Positions 8,100 to 15,737 are shown, numbered from the stretch's first letter. The stretch: 16,303 bases of DNA from Bacteroidales bacterium (GCA_030635365.1 DAOVYZ010000015.1:1-16303), one strand, 5' to 3'. The notes: generated by a model not told the origin, from the letters alone. A program made the numbers and translations.

Positions 8100-10709
8100 T
8101 TAAAATTCTATACCAATTAACAACACATCATCTATTTGTTTGTTCTTGCCTTTCCATTTTTTAAAATCTGTTGAAAACAGATTTGCATATTGCTGCATTG
8201 AAAGGCCTTTGTTGTCAATAATATTTTGCCTGATGCGTTGTGGAGAATATTTCTTTTTATCAGAACCTCCGATTTGATCCGGCATTCCATCTGAAAAAAT
8301 AAATATTTTATCTCCTTTAACAATTTCAATATAATGATTTATAAAATCTTTTTCAGCTTTTTTTCTATGGGGTATACCCCCAATGGCTTTTCTGTTACCC
8401 TTATATTCTATTAATTCACCTTTGCGTAACAAATATAATGGCCGATGTGCTCCTGAATATTGTAGTTCTTTTTTCTTTAAGTTTATTCTACAAAATGCAA
8501 TATCCATACCGTCACGAGCATCTGCATCAATTCTGTCTTGTTTTAGTGTGCTTCTTACACCAAAATGTAATTTGTCCAGTATTTGTCCCGCAGTGTAGCT
8601 TACATCATGGTCTACAATATTATTTAATTGGAAATATCCAATAAACGAAAGTAATGCTCCAGGCACTCCATGCCCTGTACAATCAACGGCTGATATGTAT
8701 AAAACATCTTCTTTTTTGAAGAACCAGGGAAAATCTCCACTTACCACATCGCGAGGAAGATAGTATATAAAAGATTTTGGTAAATATTCTTGGATTATTG
8801 CAGTATTAGGTAATATTGAAGATTGTATCCTTTGCGCATAATTAATGCTTTCATTAATCTTCTTGTTTTTATCTTTAATTTCTAATTCTATTTTCTTTGC
8901 TTCGGTAATATCATGCCCTACAAATAATATGGTTTCAAGTTCATTTTCGTTAAACTCAGGGATTGCATTATAGTTCATTATCCGATCCCCAAGCATAGCG
9001 GTAGGCATGGTTATTTCTTCATTTAATTTCTGATTGGTTTTTCTTATATTTTTAATGGAACCTTTAAAAAAATCTACCAATATAGGATCAATATTCAATT
9101 CATCAATTCTTCCATTAATCATATCGATAGCTTTAATTCCCAGATAATCCATTACCATTGGATTAGCATAAAAGAACTGTCCTTTAGTGTTCATTCTCAA
9201 AATTAAGTCAGGGCTATTTTCAGAAAGAGATTGCATTTTACTTTTCATTCTTTCTTCCTTTTCAGCACGCTTTCTTTCGGTAATATCTTGTGAATTTAGG
9301 ATTATGCCATTAATTGCAGGGTCATTAAGTAAATTACGCCCTGTTGTTTCAATATGAATCTTTTTACCGTCTTTTTTAATATATGTGTATAGAATGGTCC
9401 TGGGAGTTTGAGGATCTTCAAGCAATTGGTTAAACATTTCTTTCATTGCTGCTTCACCTTTTGCTGTTAACCTATCCATATCTTTACCACTCATCATTTC
9501 GTCAGGTGTGTAACCTAATATTTTTGTAACAGAAGGGCTTTGATATTTTAATTTTAAATCGTTATCGTATATTGAGATTACCTCTGATGCATTTTCAAGC
9601 AATGAATGAAGCCTTTTTTGAGCATTTTCAACTTCTTTAATTTGAGTCCCAAGGTTTTTATTAGAGATCTCGAGTTCCTCTTGAGTTGCACGCATTTCTT
9701 CTGCATTCTGACGAAGCTCTTCTTCATTTTCTTTAAGTTCTTCTGTCATTTGTTGAGATTCCTGAAGTAATTTTTCAGTTCTCTGGTTCATTCTAAGATT
9801 ATAGAGTGTACGAGCTATAATTTCCCCTAACTCTGTAAGAAACTTAATAGTTAGTTGTTGAAACTCGTTATCTAATGAAGCAAATTCTAATACTCCCTGA
9901 AGTTTTTCTTCTGTAATTAATGGAACCAGCAATATACTTGCAGGCTTTTTATCTCCTAATATACCTGATGTTATTGTTGCATAATCTTCAGGTATTTCCG
10001 TTCTATATACTATATCTTGCTCATAAGCACATTGCCCGATTAATCCCTGTCCTGTATTAAATTCTTGAGTAACGTATCGTTTCCTGTTGTATCCATAGGT
10101 AGCAATATTAATAAGCTTGTTTTCTTTTTCTTCGAAGATATAAAAAGCACCTTGAATTACATTAACATATTTGATAAGCTGAACCGTAACTTCATACGCC
10201 AGTTCCTCAATATTGTTGTGCATTCGTAGTATATCAGAGACAATATCTTTTCCCTCTGAAATCCAATTTTGGTCTTTCTCCTTTTTGTTATTAGCAAGCA
10301 AATTGTCACGCATAACAATCAGAGACTTTCCTATTATATCATCTTCATCTACTATTTCATGTCCTTCATCATATGTTCCTTCTCCAATTTTTTTCGCAAA
10401 TCTGGCATTTCTGCTTATATCCTGATCTCGTTGTTTAATTATCTTTCTAAAGCTTTCCTTATCTTTCTCCCTTTTTTTTATTAAGATATATATAAGTATA
10501 CCAACAATTATTGGCAGGAGGTCAATAAGAAAGAGTACTGGGTCATTAACATGAATTTCTTTAATGGTATTTAAAGAAACATTTAAATTATTGTTGATAA
10601 TATCTATCATCCATGATATTAAAAGAAAGAAGAAAGATATTCCTACTCCAATAATTACATTACTGTAGGAAATTTTGCTTAATTCTGTTTTATGTTTCTT
10701 TACTGCCAT
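8100..10709 (-). CDS. Membrane sensor PP2C phosphatase (SiaA-like): TM2-HAMP-GAF-PAS-PAS-SpoIIE
   Basis: In order, the 869-residue protein has two membrane helices (about 17-38 and 57-77) with only a short loop between them and a HAMP-like piece (about 100-140). A GAF domain (155-303) and a charged coiled coil (305-368) follow, then two PAS domains (about 368-478 and 490-606), the second ending in the GHDITE type of tail. A linker helix (610-635) leads to a SpoIIE/PP2C phosphatase domain (640-869). Metal-binding acidic residues are visible in RDVVSGDF (D654, D659), VDCTGHGVPGA (D676), SDGMPDQ (D807) and QIDDV (D860/D861), so the enzyme should be active. By analogy with SiaA it would dephosphorylate the SiaC-like protein two genes downstream. 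The near absence of a periplasmic domain suggests signals enter through GAF/PAS ligands. The coiled coil contains the MCP-like patch EEMRAT (337-342), a possible target of the CheR/CheB pair upstream. Confidence 0.93.
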   Translation of the reverse strand: MAVKKHKTELSKISYSNVIIGVGISFFFLLISWMIDIINNNLNVSLNTIKEIHVNDPVLFLIDLLPIIVGILIYILIKKREKDKESFRKIIKQRDQDISRNARFAKKIGEGTYDEGHEIVDEDDIIGKSLIVMRDNLLANNKKEKDQNWISEGKDIVSDILRMHNNIEELAYEVTVQLIKYVNVIQGAFYIFEEKENKLINIATYGYNRKRYVTQEFNTGQGLIGQCAYEQDIVYRTEIPEDYATITSGILGDKKPASILLVPLITEEKLQGVLEFASLDNEFQQLTIKFLTELGEIIARTLYNLRMNQRTEKLLQESQQMTEELKENEEELRQNAEEMRATQEELEISNKNLGTQIKEVENAQKRLHSLLENASEVISIYDNDLKLKYQSPSVTKILGYTPDEMMSGKDMDRLTAKGEAAMKEMFNQLLEDPQTPRTILYTYIKKDGKKIHIETTGRNLLNDPAINGIILNSQDITERKRAEKEERMKSKMQSLSENSPDLILRMNTKGQFFYANPMVMDYLGIKAIDMINGRIDELNIDPILVDFFKGSIKNIRKTNQKLNEEITMPTAMLGDRIMNYNAIPEFNENELETILFVGHDITEAKKIELEIKDKNKKINESINYAQRIQSSILPNTAIIQEYLPKSFIYYLPRDVVSGDFPWFFKKEDVLYISAVDCTGHGVPGALLSFIGYFQLNNIVDHDVSYTAGQILDKLHFGVRSTLKQDRIDADARDGMDIAFCRINLKKKELQYSGAHRPLYLLRKGELIEYKGNRKAIGGIPHRKKAEKDFINHYIEIVKGDKIFIFSDGMPDQIGGSDKKKYSPQRIRQNIIDNKGLSMQQYANLFSTDFKKWKGKNKQIDDVLLIGIEF

Positions 10710-10724
10710 ATATTGGATAATAAT

Positions 10725-11495
10725 TTAATACTTAACTAGAACTTTACCAATTTGTTCTGATATTTTTTCAAACAAATTACTAAAATTACTTTTAAATTCC
10801 TTAAAAGAAGCTAGTTCAATAATCCCGATGGTTTCATCATTCATAATAATTGGTATAATCAGCAAATAGTTCGGAGAACTGCTCCCTAAACCTGATAATA
10901 TTGTAATGTAATTTTCAGGTATATCTTTTAAATTTAATACTTTTTTATTTTTAGCTACTTGCCCGGATAATGATTCTCCTATTTTAAAACTTTTTGGTTC
11001 TTCTTCGCCAAAGTATGCATATTTCCCGGCAATATCAAAAATGCCTGATTTTTTTTCTTTCACAAAGAAAAGCCCCTGTACAATATCAAACTCTTTAGCA
11101 ATATTGCTTAATATTTTTTCGGTATACTTTACCAGATCAAGTTTTGCATTATCTTTAGGAAGTATTTTTTTAGTATAATTTTCAATATCAATTAGTTCTT
11201 CTTTTTGCTCAAAATCACTAGTTTTTTCTTTTTTGGTTATATCTGTTAATATATCCATCTGTTGATAATAACCTTCGGCTGGATTTTTCTTGTATGTTAA
11301 GATAATTGTAAGTATAAATAGAAAAATGAATAATATCATTGCTAAAAATAAAAGAACATATATTGGAGTATTTCTTTCAGCTATCTCATAGCTAATTATA
11401 AGATTTCTTATTTTTCCAAATAGAGCAAAAAATATTATCAACTCTGCAAAAAGAGCAATAAATGCGAATATTTTATATTTTCTTAGATTATCCAT
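10725..11495 (-). CDS. Two-TM membrane protein with C-terminal GAF domain
   Basis: The 256-residue protein has two N-terminal membrane helices (about 8-28 and 44-68), a charged linker (69-115) and a GAF domain (about 118-256) that ends the protein. No catalytic or output domain follows. The GAF core is clearly paralogous to that of the adjacent phosphatase: IPENYITILSGLG (192-204) here corresponds to IPEDYATITSGILG (239-252) there, and both are followed by a PLI/PII strand and a GV/GI-LEFAS/IELAS strand in the same register. The gene sits 15 nt upstream of the phosphatase and 9 nt behind the CheB-like gene. It probably acts as a sensor partner or decoy for the phosphatase; this is an inference. 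The ligand is unknown. Confidence 0.82.
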   Translation of the reverse strand: MDNLRKYKIFAFIALFAELIIFFALFGKIRNLIISYEIAERNTPIYVLLFLAMILFIFLFILTIILTYKKNPAEGYYQQMDILTDITKKEKTSDFEQKEELIDIENYTKKILPKDNAKLDLVKYTEKILSNIAKEFDIVQGLFFVKEKKSGIFDIAGKYAYFGEEEPKSFKIGESLSGQVAKNKKVLNLKDIPENYITILSGLGSSSPNYLLIIPIIMNDETIGIIELASFKEFKSNFSNLFEKISEQIGKVLVKY

Positions 11496-11504
11496 GAATA
11501 ATTA

Positions 11505-12062
11505 TCATTTTATATTTAACAAAAAATTGATAATCTGTTCTGTTGTAAAGATATGATCAACAGTTGTAACTTTAAGTGATGCCTCGGTCATTGTTTTTAC
11601 CTGGCATTCATTAGGGTCCTGCACAATAGCTAGTCCTCCTGCCTGTTTAAGTTTTTTTAATCCATGTGCTCCATCTTTATTAGCCCCAGACAATATAATA
11701 CCAATTAATTTATTACGATATGCTTGTGCTGCGGTTTCAAAAGTTAAATCAATTGAAGGGCGAGAATGGTTAACAGGTTCTTCAGTAGATAAAGCTATTC
11801 TTTTATTTAATTCAATATACATATGATAATTTGATGGAGCAAGGTATCCTTTTCCTGGCTTTATACTTTCTTTATCAAAAGGCTCCACAATTGGGATTGT
11901 TGATTTTATTGATAATGCTTCGACAAATCCTGATCTGACATGTTTTAATCTGTGTAAGCTTAACAAAACAGGTAATGGGAAATTTTTGGGTAATGAACTT
12001 AATATTTTTGTTATTACCTGAAAACTTCCTGCTGAACCACCGATTACTAATGCTTTATACAT
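11505..12062 (-). CDS. Stand-alone CheB-type protein-glutamate methylesterase domain
   Basis: At 185 residues this is only the catalytic domain of CheB, without the receiver domain found in chemotaxis CheB. The catalytic triad is present: Ser10 in GGSAGS (8-13), His37 in SLHRLKH (35-41) and Asp130 in SGANKDGAHG (125-134). Other family landmarks are GKGYLAPSNYHM (70-81), SRPSIDLTF (100-108) and AIVQDPNEC (145-153). The family hydrolyses gamma-glutamyl methyl esters or deamidates glutamines on receptor coiled coils. Lacking a receiver domain, it cannot be controlled by CheA phosphotransfer in the usual way. It is 7 nt behind the degenerate CheR-like gene and 9 nt before the GAF protein gene. 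The enzyme call is confident; the substrate is unknown. Confidence 0.9.
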   Translation of the reverse strand: MYKALVIGGSAGSFQVITKILSSLPKNFPLPVLLSLHRLKHVRSGFVEALSIKSTIPIVEPFDKESIKPGKGYLAPSNYHMYIELNKRIALSTEEPVNHSRPSIDLTFETAAQAYRNKLIGIILSGANKDGAHGLKKLKQAGGLAIVQDPNECQVKTMTEASLKVTTVDHIFTTEQIINFLLNIK

Positions 12063-12069
12063 AAATTAC

Positions 12070-12900
12070 CTAAGACAATTTCTTTTTATACAAACTTTCG
12101 GAATCATTAATTAAAATATAATCTTTATCTGAATTCCAATAATCAATCTTTTCCTTATTGCCAATAGCCAGATAACCCCCTGGCACCAAACAATTATATA
12201 TTATTTTAATATATCGCTCCTGCAAAATTTGATTATAATAAATCATTTGATTTCGGAACAATACCAGCTTAATACCCTTGGGATAATCATCAAATATAAC
12301 ATTTTGTTTTATAAATTTCGTATTCTCTATTAAAGAAGTCTTCCAATAAGCTTTTTCATTTTTATGTGTATAATAATCTGAAAGTTCACTATCATTAAAT
12401 ATTCGCACAAAATTAGTATCATTAAATTCAATTTTCTTTGGATCAAAAAGACCCTTTTTAATCTTCTCAATATTGAGCTCACTTATGCTTGAGGCAATGA
12501 ATTGGACATTTTTAAGCAAATTTAATTTTTCAAGAATAATAGCTGTTGAATATAATTCTTCACCTGAAGCTACTTCAGGAAACCAAATTTTAAAGTTAAG
12601 GGTATCACTGGTTATTTTGGGGAATACTTCTTCTTTTAAAACTCTCCACATTGAAGGTTCCCGATACATCTCTGATGTATCAACACAAATATCCTGTAAA
12701 AATGATTCGAAAAGGGCTGTATCTGTTTTTATTTTTTGAATAAATTCGTCAGCATCTTTTAGATTATAATTTCCAATAATTTTCTCAACTCTTCTCTTAA
12801 AAAATGTAAGTGCATAATTTTTAAAATCATAATTGTAAACATCCTGTAATGTTCTGATTATATTCCTTGTATCAACTATGCCTAATTCGTACTTATTCAT
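12070..12900 (-). CDS. Degenerate CheR-like methyltransferase homologue
   Basis: The 276-residue protein aligns along its length with CheR: an N-terminal helical domain (1-90), a VDTSEMYREP phrase (73-82, for the usual VNxTxFFRDP), then a Rossmann-like domain. The SAM-binding signature is altered: the usual AGCSTGEE becomes PEVASGEE (108-115). The acidic residue that normally binds the SAM ribose (ASD in the neighbour) is missing in ASSIS (136-140), and CRNVxIYF becomes FRNQMIYY (215-222). The fold should be retained, but SAM binding and catalysis are doubtful, so a pseudoenzyme or regulatory subunit is likely. The frame is intact, which argues against a decaying pseudogene. It lies 22 nt behind the canonical CheR gene and probably arose by tandem duplication. 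Confidence 0.83.
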   Translation of the reverse strand: MNKYELGIVDTRNIIRTLQDVYNYDFKNYALTFFKRRVEKIIGNYNLKDADEFIQKIKTDTALFESFLQDICVDTSEMYREPSMWRVLKEEVFPKITSDTLNFKIWFPEVASGEELYSTAIILEKLNLLKNVQFIASSISELNIEKIKKGLFDPKKIEFNDTNFVRIFNDSELSDYYTHKNEKAYWKTSLIENTKFIKQNVIFDDYPKGIKLVLFRNQMIYYNQILQERYIKIIYNCLVPGGYLAIGNKEKIDYWNSDKDYILINDSESLYKKKLS

Positions 12901-12922
12901 TCTTTAATACTTTTAACAATAT

Positions 12923-13762
12923 CTATTTTTTTCGGTATACCTGCCCCTTTTTATCAAACTTAGATGTAATTTCTCCCAACATTGTTTCATGCATACCTAA
13001 AGCTAAATATCCATTAGTATAAAGATGTTCGTGAAATAATTTAAACACCTTATTTTGTAAGCTGTATTTAAAGTATATAATAACATTTCTGCATAATATC
13101 AGATCAAATTTAGCAAAATATAAATTCCCTCCTTTTACCAGGTCATGTTGCCTAAAAATAGGTTTCTGTTTTAAAAAATCATTCATTTGAATTACATCAG
13201 TAACCTTATCAATTTTAAAGTATTTGTTATAGGGAACATCATTATATTCTTCGTAATTAAAAGGATTTTCTTTTATTACTTTATCAAAATTATCAAGATA
13301 TCCTATATTAAAACGATATTTATAGCTACCCTTTTTTGCAGCATTAAGTGCATCTGTGTTTAAATCACTGGCAAAAATTTTGGCTTTTTCTAATAATCCA
13401 AGTTCATTTAATAAAATCATCATAGAATATACTTCTTGCCCTGTAGAACAACCAGCATGCCAGATGTTAATATTTTTATTTTTAGCAAATCGAGGAAGTA
13501 TTCTATATTTTAATGTTTGCCAAATTTGCGGATCGCGAAATAATTCCGTTGTATTAACAGTTATATCTTTAACTATCTTATCTAGAAAGCCATCTTTAGA
13601 TTTTATTTTATTTATCAGTGTAATAAGATCAGAGTTATTATCAATAAGAATTTTATGAATACGCCGTTTTAGAGATTTATCGGAATATTCGCTAAAATCG
13701 TAATTCGATGAATTGCTTATAGTATTTACAAAATATTGAACTTCTTGATCAGATAGAATCAT
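12923..13762 (-). CDS. cheR: CheR-type protein-glutamate O-methyltransferase
   Basis: This 279-residue protein is a full-length CheR. CheR enzymes transfer methyl groups from SAM to glutamates on receptor coiled coils. The N-terminal CheR helical domain (about 1-75) carries the basic helix KSLKRRIHKIL (29-39). The active-domain landmarks are VNTTELFRDP (69-78), AGCSTGQEVYS (103-113, SAM loop), ASDLNTDAL (131-139, with the ribose-binding Asp133), and LCRNVIIYF (223-231). The C-terminal GYLALGMHE (251-259) is also typical. No TPR, PAS or CheB fusion is attached. It is the first gene of the minus-strand run and probably directly follows its promoter in the divergent intergenic region. No chemoreceptor, CheA or CheW is in the window, so the target may be a non-chemotaxis sensor. 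The family call is secure. Confidence 0.92.
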   Translation of the reverse strand: MILSDQEVQYFVNTISNSSNYDFSEYSDKSLKRRIHKILIDNNSDLITLINKIKSKDGFLDKIVKDITVNTTELFRDPQIWQTLKYRILPRFAKNKNINIWHAGCSTGQEVYSMMILLNELGLLEKAKIFASDLNTDALNAAKKGSYKYRFNIGYLDNFDKVIKENPFNYEEYNDVPYNKYFKIDKVTDVIQMNDFLKQKPIFRQHDLVKGGNLYFAKFDLILCRNVIIYFKYSLQNKVFKLFHEHLYTNGYLALGMHETMLGEITSKFDKKGQVYRKK

Positions 13763-13831
13763 TCGGAATTCTCAATTAAAAAGTATATACTTACTACGCT
13801 AATTTTTTAAAATAGTTTGTTTTTAAGCTTG

Positions 13832-13839
13832 CAAAAATA
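13832..13839 (-). promoter_or_regulatory. Candidate -7 box for the ten-gene minus-strand run
   Basis: On the minus strand this reads TATTTTTG, matching TAnnTTTG exactly. It lies about 70 nt upstream of the cheR ATG in the 115-nt divergent intergenic region, implying a leader of roughly 60 nt. No TTG/TTTG -33 element is visible at the normal spacing. AT-rich sequence yields such matches by chance, so confidence is modest. I saw no equally good box facing the carbamoyltransferase gene in the same region. Confidence 0.35.
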
Positions 13840-13877
13840 GCTAATTAACTTGTATTGAAAAAAAATCATTTATCTAA

Positions 13878-15581
13878 ATGAATAAAAAACAAAGAATTAA
13901 ATTTTTCACAATATATTATTCAAATATGTTTTTTGATAATTTAAAGCCAACATTAGCAATCTATGGTATTAAAGATATAAAAAATTATGGATATCCGGTA
14001 TTTGCGCATGACCATAATATAACGTTTTTTGATAATGGACAGGTATTAAGGCACATACAACTTGAAAGAATTAGCAGGAAAAAGTATGATAATTCTTTAG
14101 AAGGCTATATTCATGGGATACTTAAGTCCGAAAAACTATTAGGAAAAGATTTTGATATTGTATTTGTAGATAATATAATTGGAAGGGCTTTTATAAGCGA
14201 AAGTGGAGAAATTAGATTTGAAGCACCAATGGTTGATAATTTGGCAAGTGGTTTAGAGAAGGGAGTATGTTGGTGGTATGGAGAGAAAAAGGATGCCTAT
14301 ATTTTAAATCATGAATTAGCTCATATTTATAGTTGTTTGCCATTTTTTGGGAATTTTAAAGAAAATAGTTTGTTGTTACATTTTGACGGAGGGGCTAGCT
14401 TGAGCAATTTTTCAGCATGGAAATTTAAAAATAACAAACTAGTGAGTATTGAATATCATTGGAATATGAAATACTTGTCGTCTTTTTTTAATGCAAATGC
14501 ACTTACTTTTTCAATTATTGGAGCAAAAGAATTTGATCAGCACTCAGTTCCCGGGAAACTTATGGGTTATGCTTCATATGGGGAGTATTCCAACAAGATT
14601 GAAAAATGGTTAGTTGAAAACAACTATTTTCAAAATATCTGGAATAAAAAAAGTTGTTTCTTTAATACTTTAAAAAAAGACTGGAATATTGATTTGGAAA
14701 GTTTTGACCGGCATAATTCTTTTTTGCAAGATATAGCAGCTACTTTTCAACATATTTTTCAAAGAGATTTTATCAAAAAAATCGAAATATTAAAAAATAA
14801 AACAAGAGCAGAATATCTATATTTAACAGGGGGGTCGGCTTTGAATATTTTAACGAATTCTGAAATTATTGTTAGAAATTTATTTAAAGATGTATTTATC
14901 CCACCTTGCACAAATGATTCCGGATTATCAATTGGAGCGGGAGCTTTTATTGAGCAAATAAAACATGGTGAAATAAAAAAACATAATGCATACTTAAATA
15001 ATTGGGAGATTAGTAGTTATAAAACAGATTTTAATAAAAATGATATCGCCATTGTAGCTAAGTATTTAAGTAAAGGTAATGTAGTTGGAGTTTGTAATGG
15101 ATTTGGAGAGTCTGGCCCAAGGGCTTTAGGAAACAGGAGCATTTTGGCACTGGCAAATTCAAAAAAGATAGCCAAAGAGGTTAGCGAAGTGCATAAAGAA
15201 AGGGAATGGTATAGGCCTGTTGCTCCTGTAATGCTTCATGAAAATGCAAAGTATTACACCGGGTTGAAAGAAATAAATCATTTAAGCAGGTACATGTTAT
15301 TGGACTTTATAGTAAAAAAAGATAAGATTAAGGAGATTGAAGGAGTAGTTCATGTTGATGGTACATCGAGAATTCAAACAATTTTTGAAAGGAATGAGAA
15401 TCCATTTTTGTTTAATTTACTCGAAGAATTAGATAAAAAGCATAATATAAAAGCATTAATAAATACTTCTTTTAACAGCAAAGGTGAACCAATTGTACAT
15501 ACTATTGACGATGCTATGAGTTCTGCAAAGAAGATGAACCTGGATGCGGTTGTATTGAATGGGAAACTACAGGTAATTTAA
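13878..15581 (+). CDS. NodU/TobZ-family O-carbamoyltransferase
   Basis: The 567-residue protein has both halves of the family. The N-terminal Kae1/ASKHA-like domain shows HDHNITFFDNG (44-54), LERISRKKYDN (62-72), the metal-binding NHELAHIYS with H145 and H149, FDGGAS with D170, LTGGSALN (316-323) and CTNDSGLSIGAGAF with D347. The C-terminal YrdC-like domain shows GESGPRALGNRSIL (410-423), REWYRPVAPVM (442-452) and INTSFNSKGEPIV (528-540). Known relatives (TobZ, NodU) make carbamoyl-AMP from carbamoyl phosphate and ATP and pass the carbamoyl group to a hydroxyl on a sugar or natural product. All metal ligands appear present, so it should be active. An alternative start at codon 17 would trim a non-conserved leader. 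It is transcribed divergently from the signalling run, with no sugar or antibiotic genes next to it, so the substrate cannot be inferred. Confidence 0.92.
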   Translation: MNKKQRIKFFTIYYSNMFFDNLKPTLAIYGIKDIKNYGYPVFAHDHNITFFDNGQVLRHIQLERISRKKYDNSLEGYIHGILKSEKLLGKDFDIVFVDNIIGRAFISESGEIRFEAPMVDNLASGLEKGVCWWYGEKKDAYILNHELAHIYSCLPFFGNFKENSLLLHFDGGASLSNFSAWKFKNNKLVSIEYHWNMKYLSSFFNANALTFSIIGAKEFDQHSVPGKLMGYASYGEYSNKIEKWLVENNYFQNIWNKKSCFFNTLKKDWNIDLESFDRHNSFLQDIAATFQHIFQRDFIKKIEILKNKTRAEYLYLTGGSALNILTNSEIIVRNLFKDVFIPPCTNDSGLSIGAGAFIEQIKHGEIKKHNAYLNNWEISSYKTDFNKNDIAIVAKYLSKGNVVGVCNGFGESGPRALGNRSILALANSKKIAKEVSEVHKEREWYRPVAPVMLHENAKYYTGLKEINHLSRYMLLDFIVKKDKIKEIEGVVHVDGTSRIQTIFERNENPFLFNLLEELDKKHNIKALINTSFNSKGEPIVHTIDDAMSSAKKMNLDAVVLNGKLQVI

Positions 15582-15631
15582 TCCATATTTGTTTTGTATT
15601 ATAATCTTTCGATTATTGTTGAAATAAATTA

Positions 15632-15663
15632 TTTGTTCGAGATGGTAAATAATTTTATCTTTG
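15632..15663 (+). promoter_or_regulatory. Bacteroidota-type promoter for purQ (TTTG-N20-TATCTTTG)
   Basis: A -33 element TTTG (15632-15635) and a -7 element TATCTTTG (15656-15663) are separated by 20 nt, which fits the TTTG/TAnnTTTG promoter pattern of this phylum. Transcription would begin near 15670, giving a leader of roughly 65-70 nt before the purQ ATG. The -7 octamer is identical to the candidate before purD. This is the best promoter match I see in the window. Confidence 0.6.
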
Positions 15664-15673
15664 AGATGAAAAA

Positions 15674-15693
15674 ATTAATCTGATCAGGTTAAT
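15674..15693. promoter_or_regulatory. 20-bp near-perfect palindrome in the purQ leader
   Basis: The sequence ATTAATCTGA/TCAGGTTAAT is self-complementary at nine of ten pairs; the exception is T15679 opposite G15688. It lies just downstream of the predicted purQ transcription start, a position typical of a repressor operator that blocks promoter clearance. As RNA it would leave no loop, so a protein-binding DNA site is likelier than a hairpin. I see no second copy before purD. The palindrome is seen directly; the operator role is inferred. Confidence 0.4.
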
Positions 15694-15737
15694 GTTTTGA
15701 AAATCAATAATTAATATCAAATTCAAAAATATCTCGA

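Noticed and set aside
12070..12900. Calling the second CheR homologue a pseudogene
   Set aside because: The frame is uninterrupted, the length is normal and the gene is tightly packed between its neighbours. Active-site loss points to a pseudoenzyme rather than a broken gene.
3970..13762. A defence or phage-related island because of the TerB domain and stand-alone regulators
   Set aside because: No nuclease, integrase, restriction, toxin or phage structural gene is present, and TerB-like domains are common in ordinary signalling and transport proteins.
15601..15616. Hairpin ATAATC-TTTC-GATTAT after the carbamoyltransferase gene
   Set aside because: The stem is only six A/T-rich pairs and no T-run follows, so it is too weak to call a terminator.
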